NCBI GenBank assembly: GCA_046590575.1
Contig: JBKJUS010000012.1
Coordinates: 1-64,000 of the forward strand
Direction of reading: 5' to 3'
DNA from: DATLNF01 sp046590575
GTDB lineage: Bacteria > Actinomycetota > Actinomycetes > BP-191
DNA: 64,000 nt
The notes beneath the pieces were generated by a model, which had not been told where the DNA came from, did no database searches, and worked only from the letters and a program-made list of their open reading frames with translations. The translations under genes and the position numbers were made by a program. Of this stretch, positions 50,626 through 59,711 are shown piece by piece (position 1 is the first letter of the stretch; each line of letters opens with the position of its first letter).

Positions 50626-52134
50626 ATGGAAGACACCCATCTCCTTTTCGTCGACGGGGCCCTGTGCCCTGCCGCCTCCGGCGCGACCTTTGTCTCGCGC
50701 GACCCATCGACCGGCGAGGCGGTCGGCGTCTTCGCCGACGCCGGAGCCGACGACGCCGAGCGGGCGATCGCCGCCGCGCGCCGGGCGTTCGACAGCAGCG
50801 ACTGGGCGACGCAGGGCCGCGATTCACGTATTCGCGCCGTCCGTGCCTTCGTCGAGGGCATCACCGCGCGGCTGCCCGACTTCATCGAGATGGAGATCCG
50901 CGACGCCGGGCACACCGCCCGGCTGGCCAACCTCTTCACCGTGCCGCTCGCGGTGGAGCATGCACGCCAGCAGATCGAGCTTTACGAGCAGATGCGTGAG
51001 ATCGAGGCGCTTCCGCTCATCACCACACCCTCGACGAGCTGGAACTACGTACGCCGGGAGCCGCTCGGCGTCGTCAGCGCGATCAGCCCGTTCAACTTTC
51101 CGCTGCTCATCGCCATGTGGAAGATCGCCCCCGCCTTGGTGACCGGCTGCACCGTCGTCCTCAAGCCTTCGCCCTACACGCCGGGCACGGCCGCTCTCCT
51201 CGGCGAAGTGGCCGCGGCGTCCGACCTGCCGCCGGGTGTCCTCAACGTGCTGACTTCGACATCAATCGGCGTCGGCGAGGTGATGAGTGCGAGCCCGCTC
51301 GTCGACAAGGTCGCCTTCACTGGCTCGACCGAGGTCGGCAAGCGAATCATGCGCAGCGGCGCCGACACAGTGAAGCACCTGACCCTTGAGCTGGGTGGCA
51401 AGGGCGCCACCATCCTGCTCGACGACGCCGACCTCGACGTCGCAGTCGCCGGCGCGGCATGGGGCTTCCTCATGCACCAGGGTCAGGCCTGCGAGTCGGG
51501 CACGCGACTGCTCGTGCCGCGGTCGTCGTACGACGAGGTGCTCGACCGGCTGGTCGCCACCGTCGAGTCTCTGAGCGTGGGGCCGGCTGCCGACTTCTCC
51601 TCCGACCTTGGGCCGTTAGTCAACGCCGCTCAGGTCGAGCGGGTGCAGCGCTACGTCAAGCTTGGCTTGGACCAGGGCGCCCGGTTGGTCACCGGCGGCA
51701 CGGTGCTGGCCGAGGGCGAGCACAGTCGGGGCCACTTCCACGCCCCCACCGTCTTTGCCGACGTCACCAACGACATGACGATCGCCCAGGAGGAGATCTT
51801 CGGACCGGTCCTGTCCGTCATCCCTTACGCGACCGAGGGCGAGGCCGTCGCAATCGCCAACGACTCGCCGTACGGCCTGGCCGGGTCGGTCTGGTCTCGC
51901 GACGTGCCACGTGCGATCACGGTCGCCCACCGGATCCGCAGCGGCACGGTGTGGGTCAACGACGTGCATCTGCTCAACGGGTACGCGCCTTTCGGCGGCT
52001 ACAAGCAGTCCGGCGTCGGCCGTGAGCTCGGACCGGCCGGTCCGGACGGCTACCTCCAGATCAAGCACGTGCATGTCGACCAGTCCCCGTCGCTGGCGCA
52101 GAAGTTCTGGTACGGCGTCATCGGCCTCGAGTAG
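50626..52134 (+). CDS. NAD(P)-dependent aldehyde dehydrogenase
   Basis: 502 aa from ATG 50626 with AAGGAGAG upstream; an upstream GTG frame is not coding. Landmarks are GVVSAISPFNFPLLIAMWKI (about 146-165), VVLKPSPYTPGTA, FTGSTEVGKRIM, TLELGGKGATILLDDADLD (catalytic Glu) and HQGQACESGTRLLV (catalytic Cys about 290), then PFGGYKQSGVGRELG. Typical of the phenylacetaldehyde/benzaldehyde-type clade, but the substrate is unknown. A GC hairpin follows the stop. Confidence 0.95.
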   Translation: MEDTHLLFVDGALCPAASGATFVSRDPSTGEAVGVFADAGADDAERAIAAARRAFDSSDWATQGRDSRIRAVRAFVEGITARLPDFIEMEIRDAGHTARLANLFTVPLAVEHARQQIELYEQMREIEALPLITTPSTSWNYVRREPLGVVSAISPFNFPLLIAMWKIAPALVTGCTVVLKPSPYTPGTAALLGEVAAASDLPPGVLNVLTSTSIGVGEVMSASPLVDKVAFTGSTEVGKRIMRSGADTVKHLTLELGGKGATILLDDADLDVAVAGAAWGFLMHQGQACESGTRLLVPRSSYDEVLDRLVATVESLSVGPAADFSSDLGPLVNAAQVERVQRYVKLGLDQGARLVTGGTVLAEGEHSRGHFHAPTVFADVTNDMTIAQEEIFGPVLSVIPYATEGEAVAIANDSPYGLAGSVWSRDVPRAITVAHRIRSGTVWVNDVHLLNGYAPFGGYKQSGVGRELGPAGPDGYLQIKHVHVDQSPSLAQKFWYGVIGLE

Positions 52135-52135
52135 C

Positions 52136-52151
52136 GCGGCCCGTCGGCCGC
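52136..52151 (+). terminator. Short GC hairpin after the aldehyde dehydrogenase
   Basis: GCGGCC-CGTC-GGCCGC, a perfect 6-bp stem with a 4-nt loop, directly after the stop. No U tract. It sits between two convergent genes and may serve both. Confidence 0.5.
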
Positions 52152-52178
52152 CGAAATCCTTGATTGTGAAACGACAGG

Positions 52179-52979
52179 CTACGGCGAGCGGGTGGGTGAG
52201 GGCGTTGGGCTGGCAATCACCGGCGCCGAAGTCGGCGAGGGCGTCGGGCGCGCCGGGATGACGACGGTGAGGGTACGCCGCGCGTTCTCCTCCGGTGTGC
52301 CGTCGCACGGACGTGCGGTGTTGGCCGTGACGACGACCGTGAAGGTGCCCGCTGCCTCGTAGGGGTGCGTCACCGTGAACGTCTTGTCGATCGGCTGAGC
52401 CCGGTATCCGGGAGCAGGCGACGACGGCGTGGTCCGGCAGCTTGCGGGGGGGCGCCGGGAGTACACCTGATTCGTGCCGTCGCCAAAGTTGATGCTGCCG
52501 TCGACCTCACTGCCGTCGTTGTCGCGCACCCGGATGCGGAAACGCACCGCGGGCGGGTCGCCGCTGATCGGCTCGCCGACCACGTCGAGGGTCAGGCCTT
52601 TCGCTGGGAAGCCGCCACCCGACGACCGCGTCGGGGTGGCGGTCGGCGTGGCACTCGGCGCTCGCGCGGGTGCCGGGCTGGCCGTCGTCGACGGCGTGCC
52701 CACCGGCGTCGGCATCGACGTCGGAGCGACCGACGCTGTGGGGACAACCGCTCCGCTCGGGCTCGGCGCGCTGGTGGGACTCGGCGTCACCGGGTCTGCT
52801 GCAGTCGGGCTCGGCGACACCGATGGGGCGCTGGTCGTCGTCGCGTCGTCGTCGTCGTTGGCCACGACGTACGCCGTGCCGACTCCTGCACCCAGGACCA
52901 GGACGATGGCGGCCACAAGCCACGGCCAGCGGGGACGCGACCGGGTCACCCCGTCGTCACCGACGTGGACGAAGCTCAT
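52179..52979 (-). CDS. Membrane-anchored protein with Pro/Thr/Ser linker and PKD-like domain
   Basis: 266 aa from ATG 52979 (GAGGGGG upstream). A membrane helix after a basic segment (RSRPRWPWLVAAIVLVLGAGV) anchors it. Acidic DDDD, then a ~90-residue Pro/Thr/Ser/Ala linker. The C-terminal domain (about 120-250) has beta strands typical of PKD/Ig-like folds: GEPISGDPPAVRFRIRVRDN, SINFGDGTNQVYS, HPYEAAGTFTVVVTANT, with two Cys. A Pro/Ser/Thr tail ends it. Exported structural or binding role is inferred. Confidence 0.75.
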   Translation of the reverse strand: MSFVHVGDDGVTRSRPRWPWLVAAIVLVLGAGVGTAYVVANDDDDATTTSAPSVSPSPTAADPVTPSPTSAPSPSGAVVPTASVAPTSMPTPVGTPSTTASPAPARAPSATPTATPTRSSGGGFPAKGLTLDVVGEPISGDPPAVRFRIRVRDNDGSEVDGSINFGDGTNQVYSRRPPASCRTTPSSPAPGYRAQPIDKTFTVTHPYEAAGTFTVVVTANTARPCDGTPEENARRTLTVVIPARPTPSPTSAPVIASPTPSPTRSP

Positions 52980-53142
52980 GAATCCCCCTCGACGTAATGG
53001 TCCTGACGTTGCGCATTCTGCACGTGCGCGGCCGATTCGGCGGGCAAACTGACAGACGACCCGCCGGAGCCGCTGGCGGTGGCCACGGCACCGGCCGCCA
53101 CGGGCGCCGTAGGACATGCCGCCGAGAAGTAAGGTCCAGCAC

Positions 53143-53901
53143 ATGCTGATCGGTGCCCATGTCGACCCCCTGGACCCCCTGACCGAGGCGAAAGCGCGCG
53201 ACGCCGATCTCGTGCAGATCTTCCTGGCCGACCCGCAGGGCTGGGCGAAGCCGGCGCCACGCGCTGACGCGGAGGCGCTGCGAGACAGTGAGATCGCCGT
53301 CTACGTGCACGCGCCGTACATCGTCAACGTTGCGACGACCAACAACAAGATCCGCATCCCGAGCCGCAAGATCCTGCAGCAGCACTGCGACGCCGCAGCG
53401 ACCGTCGGAGCTGTCGGCGTGATCGTGCACGGCGGCCATGTCGGCGACGAGAGCGAGATCGAGACCGGGCTCGACAACTGGCGGAAGACCTTTGAGCGGC
53501 TCGAGTCATCAGTGCCGGTGCTCATCGAGAACACCGCCGGCGGTAACCACGCGATGGCCCGGCGCTTCGACACGCTCGCCCGACTGTGGGAGACGCTCGA
53601 CGGCTACGACGTCGGCTTCTGCCTCGACACCTGCCACGCGCACGCCGGCGGCGAAGCGCTCGTCGGCGTCGTCGAGCGGGTCCTCGCCATCACCGGCCGG
53701 ATCGACCTGGTGCACGCCAACGACTCCAAAGACCCGGCCAACTCTGGCCGCGACCGGCACGAGAACTTCGGCAGCGGCCAGATCGACCCCGACGTACTGG
53801 TCTCGGTCGTCCGTACAGCGGGCGCACCCGTCGTCTGCGAGACGCCAGGCGGAGTCGACGGGCAGGCCGCCGACATCGCCTTTCTCCGCGACCGCCTTTA
53901 A
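53143..53901 (+). CDS. nfo: Deoxyribonuclease IV (endonuclease IV, AP endonuclease)
   Basis: 252 aa from ATG 53143 (AAGG 8-9 nt upstream), the residue where family similarity begins (MLIGAHVDPLDP). TIM barrel with three-zinc-site residues: VYVHAPYIVN (His), VIVHGGHVGDES (His), LIENTAGG (Glu), FCLDTCHAHAGG (Asp, His), LVHANDSKD (His), GRDRHENFGSGQI (Asp, His) and CETPGG (Glu). Cleaves abasic sites in base-excision repair. Tightly adjacent to the convergent BNR gene (4 bp). Confidence 0.94.
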   Translation: MLIGAHVDPLDPLTEAKARDADLVQIFLADPQGWAKPAPRADAEALRDSEIAVYVHAPYIVNVATTNNKIRIPSRKILQQHCDAAATVGAVGVIVHGGHVGDESEIETGLDNWRKTFERLESSVPVLIENTAGGNHAMARRFDTLARLWETLDGYDVGFCLDTCHAHAGGEALVGVVERVLAITGRIDLVHANDSKDPANSGRDRHENFGSGQIDPDVLVSVVRTAGAPVVCETPGGVDGQAADIAFLRDRL

Positions 53902-53905
53902 CGGG

Positions 53906-55180
53906 TCAGGCGTCCGCCCTCGATCCTCGAGCTGGGCGTGCGAGCCGAACGTCGCGGCGGATCGTGCCATCGAGGTCACGCCAGGTGCCCGGACCGAGCT
54001 CGACCCGCGATGGCGTAGGTCGCTGTTCATGGGCGCGACCCACGACCGGTGCCATGGCCACGGGGGTGCGCTCCCGAGCGAGGATCGAGGAGGGCCCGAT
54101 GGCGACGGCGTGCTCGGCGTCGAAGGCAGCGAGGTCGCCGCTCCCGGGGAAGTAGGCGACATGAAGCGAGGTCTCCTCGACCCATGCGGCCCCGGCGTCA
54201 TCGGATCGGAAGATGCCAGTACCATTGAGCGACGCGAAGCAGCGCGCACCGACGCAGTCGAGACCGTCCAGAGTGGTGTCCGAACTGGCGACCGATCCGG
54301 CATCGGCGAATCGTCGACCCCCGTCGTTGCTCGTGAAGATCTCTCCGTCGGAGCGGCCCACCACAACCCGTTGCCCGCCGGCCCACGCCACCGAGGTGCA
54401 CCGAGGACGGCAGGTAAGAGCACGCCGCCAGGTGCGACCGCCGTCACTCGTCGCGTAGACGCCGCCCGAGACGGAGGTGCCCGAGTAGCCGCACGAGTGG
54501 TCTTCCTCGACGGTCGCCGAGTAGCTGAACTCGCTCACCAACGCGACACCACGCCGGGCGTCGGCGAACCGCACCTCGTCGACCTTCCCGCCGGCATGAG
54601 GGATGTCGGTGCGCCGCCAACGGACGCCGTCAGTCGAGACGAGCAGCGGCGTCGTCGGCAACACGTAAGCGCACAAGCCGACTACCTCGGAGCCGGTGCG
54701 CGCATACCAGAGCGCGCCTCCGGTCCGCTCGAGCCCCTCGGCGTACTCGAAGACCTCGCTGCTGGTGACGGACGGCGCTGCCACACGTGACCAGCTGACG
54801 CCGCCGTCCGTCGTGCGGGACAGCGCGGTGCCGTTCGCGCCGTAGGCAGACGTCTCACTCTGCGGCGCGACGAAGGTGCGCGACGTGCCGCCAATAACCG
54901 GGCCGGAGTAAGGCAGGGGCACGCCAGGGACCGGCGCCGTCACCAGGGTCACCGGCGTCCAGGTGTGGCCGAAGTCGGTGGTCTTCGCGATTCGGTTGTT
55001 CTCGAGAACGGCCCACGCCACGCCTCCCGGCAGCGCTGCGAGGGCATGCTCCGCCTGCTGCTGGACCGGGTGCGTGCCAACCCAGGCCGGGATGGGCGCG
55101 GCCGAGCCCGCGGTAGCAGTGGCGATCAGACCAACCAGGCAGAGCAGCGCCGGTCGGCCCACCGGACAGGGGCGTTGCAT
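53906..55180 (-). CDS. Secreted BNR/Asp-box beta-propeller protein
   Basis: 424 aa. From ATG 55180: signal peptide QRPCPVGRPALLCLVGLIAT, then Asp-box repeats (SRTTDGGVSWSRV, YATSDGGRTWRRAL, FTSNDGGRRFADA, FRSDDAGAAWVEE) of the kind found in photosynthesis-factor HCF136- and sialidase-type propellers. Four or more Cys (SCGYSG, LTCRPRCTS, LDCVGARC) suggest disulfides. Catalytic sialidase residues are not recognised. Divergent from the second PGRP amidase. Confidence 0.75.
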   Translation of the reverse strand: MQRPCPVGRPALLCLVGLIATATAGSAAPIPAWVGTHPVQQQAEHALAALPGGVAWAVLENNRIAKTTDFGHTWTPVTLVTAPVPGVPLPYSGPVIGGTSRTFVAPQSETSAYGANGTALSRTTDGGVSWSRVAAPSVTSSEVFEYAEGLERTGGALWYARTGSEVVGLCAYVLPTTPLLVSTDGVRWRRTDIPHAGGKVDEVRFADARRGVALVSEFSYSATVEEDHSCGYSGTSVSGGVYATSDGGRTWRRALTCRPRCTSVAWAGGQRVVVGRSDGEIFTSNDGGRRFADAGSVASSDTTLDGLDCVGARCFASLNGTGIFRSDDAGAAWVEETSLHVAYFPGSGDLAAFDAEHAVAIGPSSILARERTPVAMAPVVGRAHEQRPTPSRVELGPGTWRDLDGTIRRDVRLARPARGSRADA

Positions 55181-55343
55181 GAGCGAGATCTTCGAGCCGA
55201 CCGTCAAATCTCCTGCCAGCAGGCTCAGAGTCAGCTGCGCCGACGCCGCACGGCATGCCGAGGGTCCGGACCCTGGAGGGCGCTCAGCTCATACCCGAAA
55301 CATTTCTGCGCACCCGTCCTTGTCCGAGGCGTCCGCGACGGCG

Positions 55344-56768
55344 ATGATGCGAAACTCCCACCGACACATACCCCCGGGGATCTTGTTGCTCTCGCGCCGC
55401 GCCCTGCTCGCCGCTGCCCTGCTTGCCGCCCTGGTAGGTCCCGCGCTGCCCGGATTCGCAGCTGAGCCAGTGGTGGAGAGCACTGTCGTACGACGGACGC
55501 TCGACACCGCAGCGCGAGATGCCGACGGCGTCGTCACGACGCTGCCCCGGGGCACCCAGCTGGTCGGGGTCGCCTGGTCGACCGGAGTCGCCACCGTCGA
55601 CGTGCGGTGGCAGACGCCGAGCGGTTGGACACCGTGGGTCACCGTCGACAGCGAGCCGGGCGCAGCACCGGGTGACGGCGGCGACCGGCGCGTCCGACCA
55701 GGCACGGAGCCGATCTGGCCCGCTCGGGGAGCGACTGCTGTCGGCGTACGGCTGCGCAGCGTCTCCAGCACGATGTCGCCGCAGCTGCTGATCGTCGGTG
55801 AGCGAACCAGGCGGTCATGGCGCGTCGCCCGGTCGGGCACCGCGGTTGCGGCGACGACCACTGGCGAGGAGCGACTCGGCCAGGTCGTGTCGCGACGCGA
55901 ATGGGGTGCCAACGAGGCGATCCGCAAACGGCCGACCTACCAGTCGCGGGTCGACGCGGTGGTCGTGCATCACACGGTCAACGCCAACGACTACACCGAG
56001 GCCGAAGCCCCGGCGATCATGCGCTCCATCTACGCCTTCCATGTGCGCGGCCGCGGGTACGACGACATCGCGTACAACATGCTCGTCGACCGCTTCGGGC
56101 GGCTCTTCGAGGGCCGTGCCGGTGGCTTCCGCAGCCGGGCGATCAAGGGCTCGCACACCGGTGGGTTCAACGTGCGCACCCTCGGCGTCGCCATGATCGG
56201 CGACCAGGACGCGGCCGCGCCGGCGGCACCCATGGCCGACGCCGTCGCCCGCGTTGCCTCCTGGGCGGCCGACACATGGCAGTTCGACCCCCGCGGCCAG
56301 ACGACGCTGGTCTCCAAGGGCTCCAGCCGTTATCCCAGCGGCCAACGAGTGACCGTTCGACGGCTGCTCGGACACCGTGATCTCAGCAACACGGCATGCC
56401 CTGGCCGGTTCGCCTACCCGCTGCTGCCTGACCTGCGGGACCGGGCCTGGCGGCTGCTGGCGCCGGTCATCACCGATGTCGTGGTCGAAGGTGCTCCGGT
56501 TCGGTCCCCCGAGCCGCTGCGGATCTGGGCCCGGCTGACCGCGGCAGCAGCGTGGACGGTCACCGTCACGTCGCCCTACGGTGTGGTGGTCAGCTCCAGT
56601 GCGGGCCGCGGCACCACGCCGATGCTGGAGTGGGATGGCCGCGTCGGCGGGTTCCCGGCCCTACCCGGCGAGTACGTCTGGACCACTGCCGCGGACGACG
56701 GCGTCCACGGCGCGTCGGAGCCGGTAAGCGGCACCGTGCTCGTCGGGCCGCCGGTGCTGTCTCGCTAA
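55344..56768 (+). CDS. Secreted PGRP-family N-acetylmuramoyl-L-alanine amidase, larger form
   Basis: 474 aa from ATG 55344 (or 55347). Signal peptide LLLSRRALLAAALLAALVGPAL with twin Arg. A beta-rich N-terminal domain (about 40-165; WSTGVATVDVRWQTPSGWTP) precedes the amidase/PGRP domain (about 175-355): VSRREWGANEAIRKRPTYQS, VVHHTVNANDYTEAEAPAIM (Zn His), YDDIAYNMLVDRFGRLFEGR and LGHRDLSNTACPGRFAYP. A C-terminal FlgD-like Ig fold (TVTVTSPYGVVVSSSAG, WDGRVGGFPALPGEYVW) follows. It resembles streptomycete and mycobacterial long PGRP proteins. Its stop overlaps that of the convergent membrane protein. Confidence 0.9.
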   Translation: MMRNSHRHIPPGILLLSRRALLAAALLAALVGPALPGFAAEPVVESTVVRRTLDTAARDADGVVTTLPRGTQLVGVAWSTGVATVDVRWQTPSGWTPWVTVDSEPGAAPGDGGDRRVRPGTEPIWPARGATAVGVRLRSVSSTMSPQLLIVGERTRRSWRVARSGTAVAATTTGEERLGQVVSRREWGANEAIRKRPTYQSRVDAVVVHHTVNANDYTEAEAPAIMRSIYAFHVRGRGYDDIAYNMLVDRFGRLFEGRAGGFRSRAIKGSHTGGFNVRTLGVAMIGDQDAAAPAAPMADAVARVASWAADTWQFDPRGQTTLVSKGSSRYPSGQRVTVRRLLGHRDLSNTACPGRFAYPLLPDLRDRAWRLLAPVITDVVVEGAPVRSPEPLRIWARLTAAAAWTVTVTSPYGVVVSSSAGRGTTPMLEWDGRVGGFPALPGEYVWTTAADDGVHGASEPVSGTVLVGPPVLSR

Positions 56769-58513
56769 CGCGATCCGCGCCGGAGGTCCCAGATGAGCAT
56801 TCCGCCGGACTCCAGCGGTGGCCGGCCGAGCACGCCGGTCAGGTAGCCGAGGAGCTCAGCCTGTTTGGGCGACGGACCAAGGATCACGTGCGTGGGATCC
56901 CAGTAGGCGAGATCTGCCGTCGCGTCAGCCAGGCTCCCTTGGTCCAGCGGAGGATAGGCGTCACCCTGGTGGATCTTGATCAGCGTGCTCTGGGTGCTGC
57001 GGTCGACCGGTGTGAAGAACGCTTTGCGATCGGCTCCTGGACCGATGTAGAACCCACCGACCATGCGAAACCGGAGGCCCGCCGCCATCTGCCAGCGCAT
57101 CGGCTCGACGTTCTGCGGAGTGGGCACCGGCACGATCAGCACTGTGCTGCCGTCGGGGACCTGGCGTCGTACCTCGTCACCGAAATAGGTCGGCACCGGA
57201 CTGACGCGCACACTCGACAGCGGCAGAGGGGACCCGAGGAGAAGTACGACGAGGACAGCAGTCAGCGGTGCGATCGAGACCGTCGGAGGGAACTTCGTCA
57301 CGTGGTCGATGGCGAGGGCGAGGATGAGAGCGATCATCAGGTAGATCGCGAAAGGAAAGCGGATCGGCAACGCCGACTCGAAGACGGGCAACCGCGCGAC
57401 GTAGTTCCACGGGAGCGTCACGCCGGTCGCCTTGTTGTTCACGATCAGCGCGGGCCCCAGTGACAGCACTGCGGTCGCCACGGCCGCCCCCGCCGCGACC
57501 CGCACGAGCAACCGGCGGCGCAGCACGACGACCGCGGTGCCGACCACAAGGAGGAGGAGCCATCCCATCGCCGCGTTCTGCTCGGTAAGCCCGCCTCGCA
57601 GCGAGAGCGACGTCGCCTTGTCGGCGGCCGAGCCGAAGCGCTGCAGCGAGCTGGGCAACAGGTAGCTCTGCAGGTCGGTCGAGAACGCGTCGAAGAGGAA
57701 CGGACTGCTCGTCACGCTTCCCGGCCCCGCAAACTGGACCCACAGCGGATAGCCGACCGCCACCAGGACGACGACCACCGCCAGCCCACCCCCCCGAAAG
57801 AGACGACCGGCGGCCCTCGGCACGTCGAGCGGGCGGTGGAGGCCAGCGCACACGAGGGCGCCGACCGAGAGAACCGCGGCGATGAAGAGCCACTCTTCCC
57901 CGATGAAGATCTGGAGCACGGTGAGCCCAGCCAGCCGTAGCCCGACGGCGGTGGAGGAGCGGGTCGACGCCGCGAGGTCGTAGACCTGAAGCAAGATCAG
58001 CGGGACAAGGAAGGCCAGCGTCATGTGCAGGTGGCCCAGAGACTGGGCGACCATCGCCGGACAGAAGCCCACGACCAGCCCCCCGACAACGGCGGCGCCC
58101 GGGTTGTGCACGAAGCGGCGCAGGACCAGGTACGACGTCCACGCCGTGAGCGCTGGGCCGAGTGTCAGCAGGAAGACGAAGGACGTGGGCGCGCCGAAGA
58201 TCATGGTGATCGGTGAAACCGCGATACCCGGCACGATGACCGAGGTGTTGGCCATCAAGTTGACCCCGCGAGGTGCGTTCATCAGGGTTGTGATCAGAGA
58301 GGCGTCGAAGTTGGCGAGCGCATGGGCGGTGCGCGCCAGGAACCACTCGAAGAGCACCTCGTCGTGGGGGTTGCCGGCGAGCGAGCGCTCCGACGGGTTC
58401 GACCACATCGCGTGCGTCAGCCCGAAGGCAAGTGCCCAGTAGCCGACGAAGGCGCCTACCGGCCAGGAGACCAGGTGGCTTCGGCGCGCCCACAGCTCCC
58501 GCGGCGACGACAC
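56765..58513 (-). CDS. Polytopic membrane protein, GT-C glycosyltransferase-like
   Basis: 582 aa with about 11 hydrophobic helices. First loop GNPHDEVLFEWFLARTAHAL resembles the acidic loop of GT-C glycosyltransferases; then a soluble C-terminal domain (about 430-582; VPTYFGDEVRRQVPDGSTVLIVPVP, YIGPGADRKAFFTPVDRST). It shares layout with the protein at 60448-62148 and probably has the same role in transferring lipid-linked sugars at the outer face of the membrane. No donor or acceptor can be deduced. Divergent from the GT2 gene; start region overlaps the GT2 leader. Confidence 0.7.
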   Translation of the reverse strand: MSSPRELWARRSHLVSWPVGAFVGYWALAFGLTHAMWSNPSERSLAGNPHDEVLFEWFLARTAHALANFDASLITTLMNAPRGVNLMANTSVIVPGIAVSPITMIFGAPTSFVFLLTLGPALTAWTSYLVLRRFVHNPGAAVVGGLVVGFCPAMVAQSLGHLHMTLAFLVPLILLQVYDLAASTRSSTAVGLRLAGLTVLQIFIGEEWLFIAAVLSVGALVCAGLHRPLDVPRAAGRLFRGGGLAVVVVLVAVGYPLWVQFAGPGSVTSSPFLFDAFSTDLQSYLLPSSLQRFGSAADKATSLSLRGGLTEQNAAMGWLLLLVVGTAVVVLRRRLLVRVAAGAAVATAVLSLGPALIVNNKATGVTLPWNYVARLPVFESALPIRFPFAIYLMIALILALAIDHVTKFPPTVSIAPLTAVLVVLLLGSPLPLSSVRVSPVPTYFGDEVRRQVPDGSTVLIVPVPTPQNVEPMRWQMAAGLRFRMVGGFYIGPGADRKAFFTPVDRSTQSTLIKIHQGDAYPPLDQGSLADATADLAYWDPTHVILGPSPKQAELLGYLTGVLGRPPLESGGMLIWDLRRGSR

Positions 58514-58573
58514 AGAGGCAGGCTCTCACAGCGCCTATGCTCGCTGCTCGACGTCGACCGACAGGGCGTGATC

Positions 58574-59254
58574 GTGAAGCTGTCCATCTTGATGCCCGTC
58601 TACAACGAGGCCGCCACCTTGAGCACCGCGATCAAGCGGGTGATCGACGTCGGCTACCCGTGCGACATCGAGCTGGTGATCGTCGACGACGGCAGCTTCG
58701 ACGCCACCCCCTCGATCCTCGTAGCGCTCGACGACAGCCGGATCGTCGTCCGCACCCACTCCCGTAACCGCGGCAAGGGCGCGGCCATCCGCACCGCCGT
58801 TGAAACGGCCACAGGCGACTTCCTGGTCATCTGCGACGCAGACTTGGAGTACTCCCCCGAGGAGATCCCGCGCCTCCTTGAGCCGATCCTGCGGGGCGAC
58901 AGCAACGTTGTCTACGGCACCCGCTCGTTCGGCAGCAGCACAGCGTTCTCGTTCTGGTACGTGCTGGGCAACAAGGCCGTGACCTTGTGGGCCAACATGC
59001 TCTTCAACTCCTGGATTTCCGACCTCGAGACCTGCTTCAAACTCATGCCACTGAGCCTTTACCGCTCCCTCGACATCCGCTCTGCCGGTTTCGGCATGGA
59101 GGCCGAAGTCACCGGCAAGCTTCTCCGCCAGGGCATCCGGCCCTTCGAGGTGCCGATCAGCTACAAAGCCCGCGGCCGCGAGGAGGGCAAGAAGCTCACC
59201 TGGCGCGACGGCGTCGAAGCCCTCTGGATCCTGCTGCGACTGCGGCTGCGCTGA
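58574..59254 (+). CDS. Family 2 glycosyltransferase (polyprenol-phosphate mannose/glucose synthase-like)
   Basis: 226 aa from GTG 58574 (AGGG 7 nt upstream); GTG 58568 possible. GT-A fold: KLSILMPVYNEAATLSTAIK, ELVIVDDGSFDAT, RTHSRNRGKGAAIRTAVETA, the D-x-D motif VICDADLEYS, and the C-terminal acceptor region DLETCFKLMPLSLYRSL. No C-terminal membrane helix; such proteins load a sugar on undecaprenyl- or decaprenyl-phosphate. First gene of a GT2-GtrA-GT2-GT-C run. Confidence 0.9.
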   Translation: MKLSILMPVYNEAATLSTAIKRVIDVGYPCDIELVIVDDGSFDATPSILVALDDSRIVVRTHSRNRGKGAAIRTAVETATGDFLVICDADLEYSPEEIPRLLEPILRGDSNVVYGTRSFGSSTAFSFWYVLGNKAVTLWANMLFNSWISDLETCFKLMPLSLYRSLDIRSAGFGMEAEVTGKLLRQGIRPFEVPISYKARGREEGKKLTWRDGVEALWILLRLRLR

Positions 59255-59282
59255 CTTGTTCGACAGCGCTTAGGCTGTCTCG

Positions 59283-59711
59283 GTGCAGACCGACCAGTCA
59301 GCGGTGCCCGCAGCGCCGATCCGGCAGAGCCGGCTCCCGGCGTTCGCGCAGTCCAGCCTAGCCCGCTATCTCCTGGTGGGCGGCCTGAGCTTCGGTGTCG
59401 ATGCGGGCCTGCTCATCGCTCTCCGCGAAGGGGCTGATGCTCCGCTACTGGTCGCGGCCAGCATTGCCTTCTGGTCGGCGCTTGCCTTCAATTTCACCCT
59501 CAACCGGCTGTGGTCTTTCGGGGGCCGCGCGGACGTGAAGATCTCGTTCGCGAAGTACCTCAGCCTCGTCGCAGGCAACTACCTCGGCGCCCTCGCGATT
59601 CTGTCCATTGGAACTGGGATCGGCTTCAACTACGTGCTCGTCAAAGCCGGCGCGGCCGGGACGGCGGTCTGCTGGAACTATCTCGCCTACCGGTTCTGGG
59701 TCTTCCGGTGA
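59283..59711 (+). CDS. GtrA-family flippase-like membrane protein
   Basis: 142 aa with four predicted helices: ARYLLVGGLSFGVDAGLLIAL, LVAASIAFWSALAFNFTLNRL, AKYLSLVAGNYLGALAIL and AVCWNYLAYRFWVFR, all GtrA landmarks (the NF.LNRLWSF segment and final Y-x-F-W-V-F). Members move polyprenyl-linked sugars across the membrane. The GTG start lies 28 bp after the GT2 gene; the stop overlaps the next gene (GTGA). Confidence 0.9.
   Translation: MQTDQSAVPAAPIRQSRLPAFAQSSLARYLLVGGLSFGVDAGLLIALREGADAPLLVAASIAFWSALAFNFTLNRLWSFGGRADVKISFAKYLSLVAGNYLGALAILSIGTGIGFNYVLVKAGAAGTAVCWNYLAYRFWVFR

Noticed and set aside
53906..55180. True sialidase annotation for the Asp-box proteins
   Set aside because: Asp boxes mark the fold only. 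I could not identify the arginine triad, Asp and Tyr/Glu set needed for sialidase activity in any of the three proteins.
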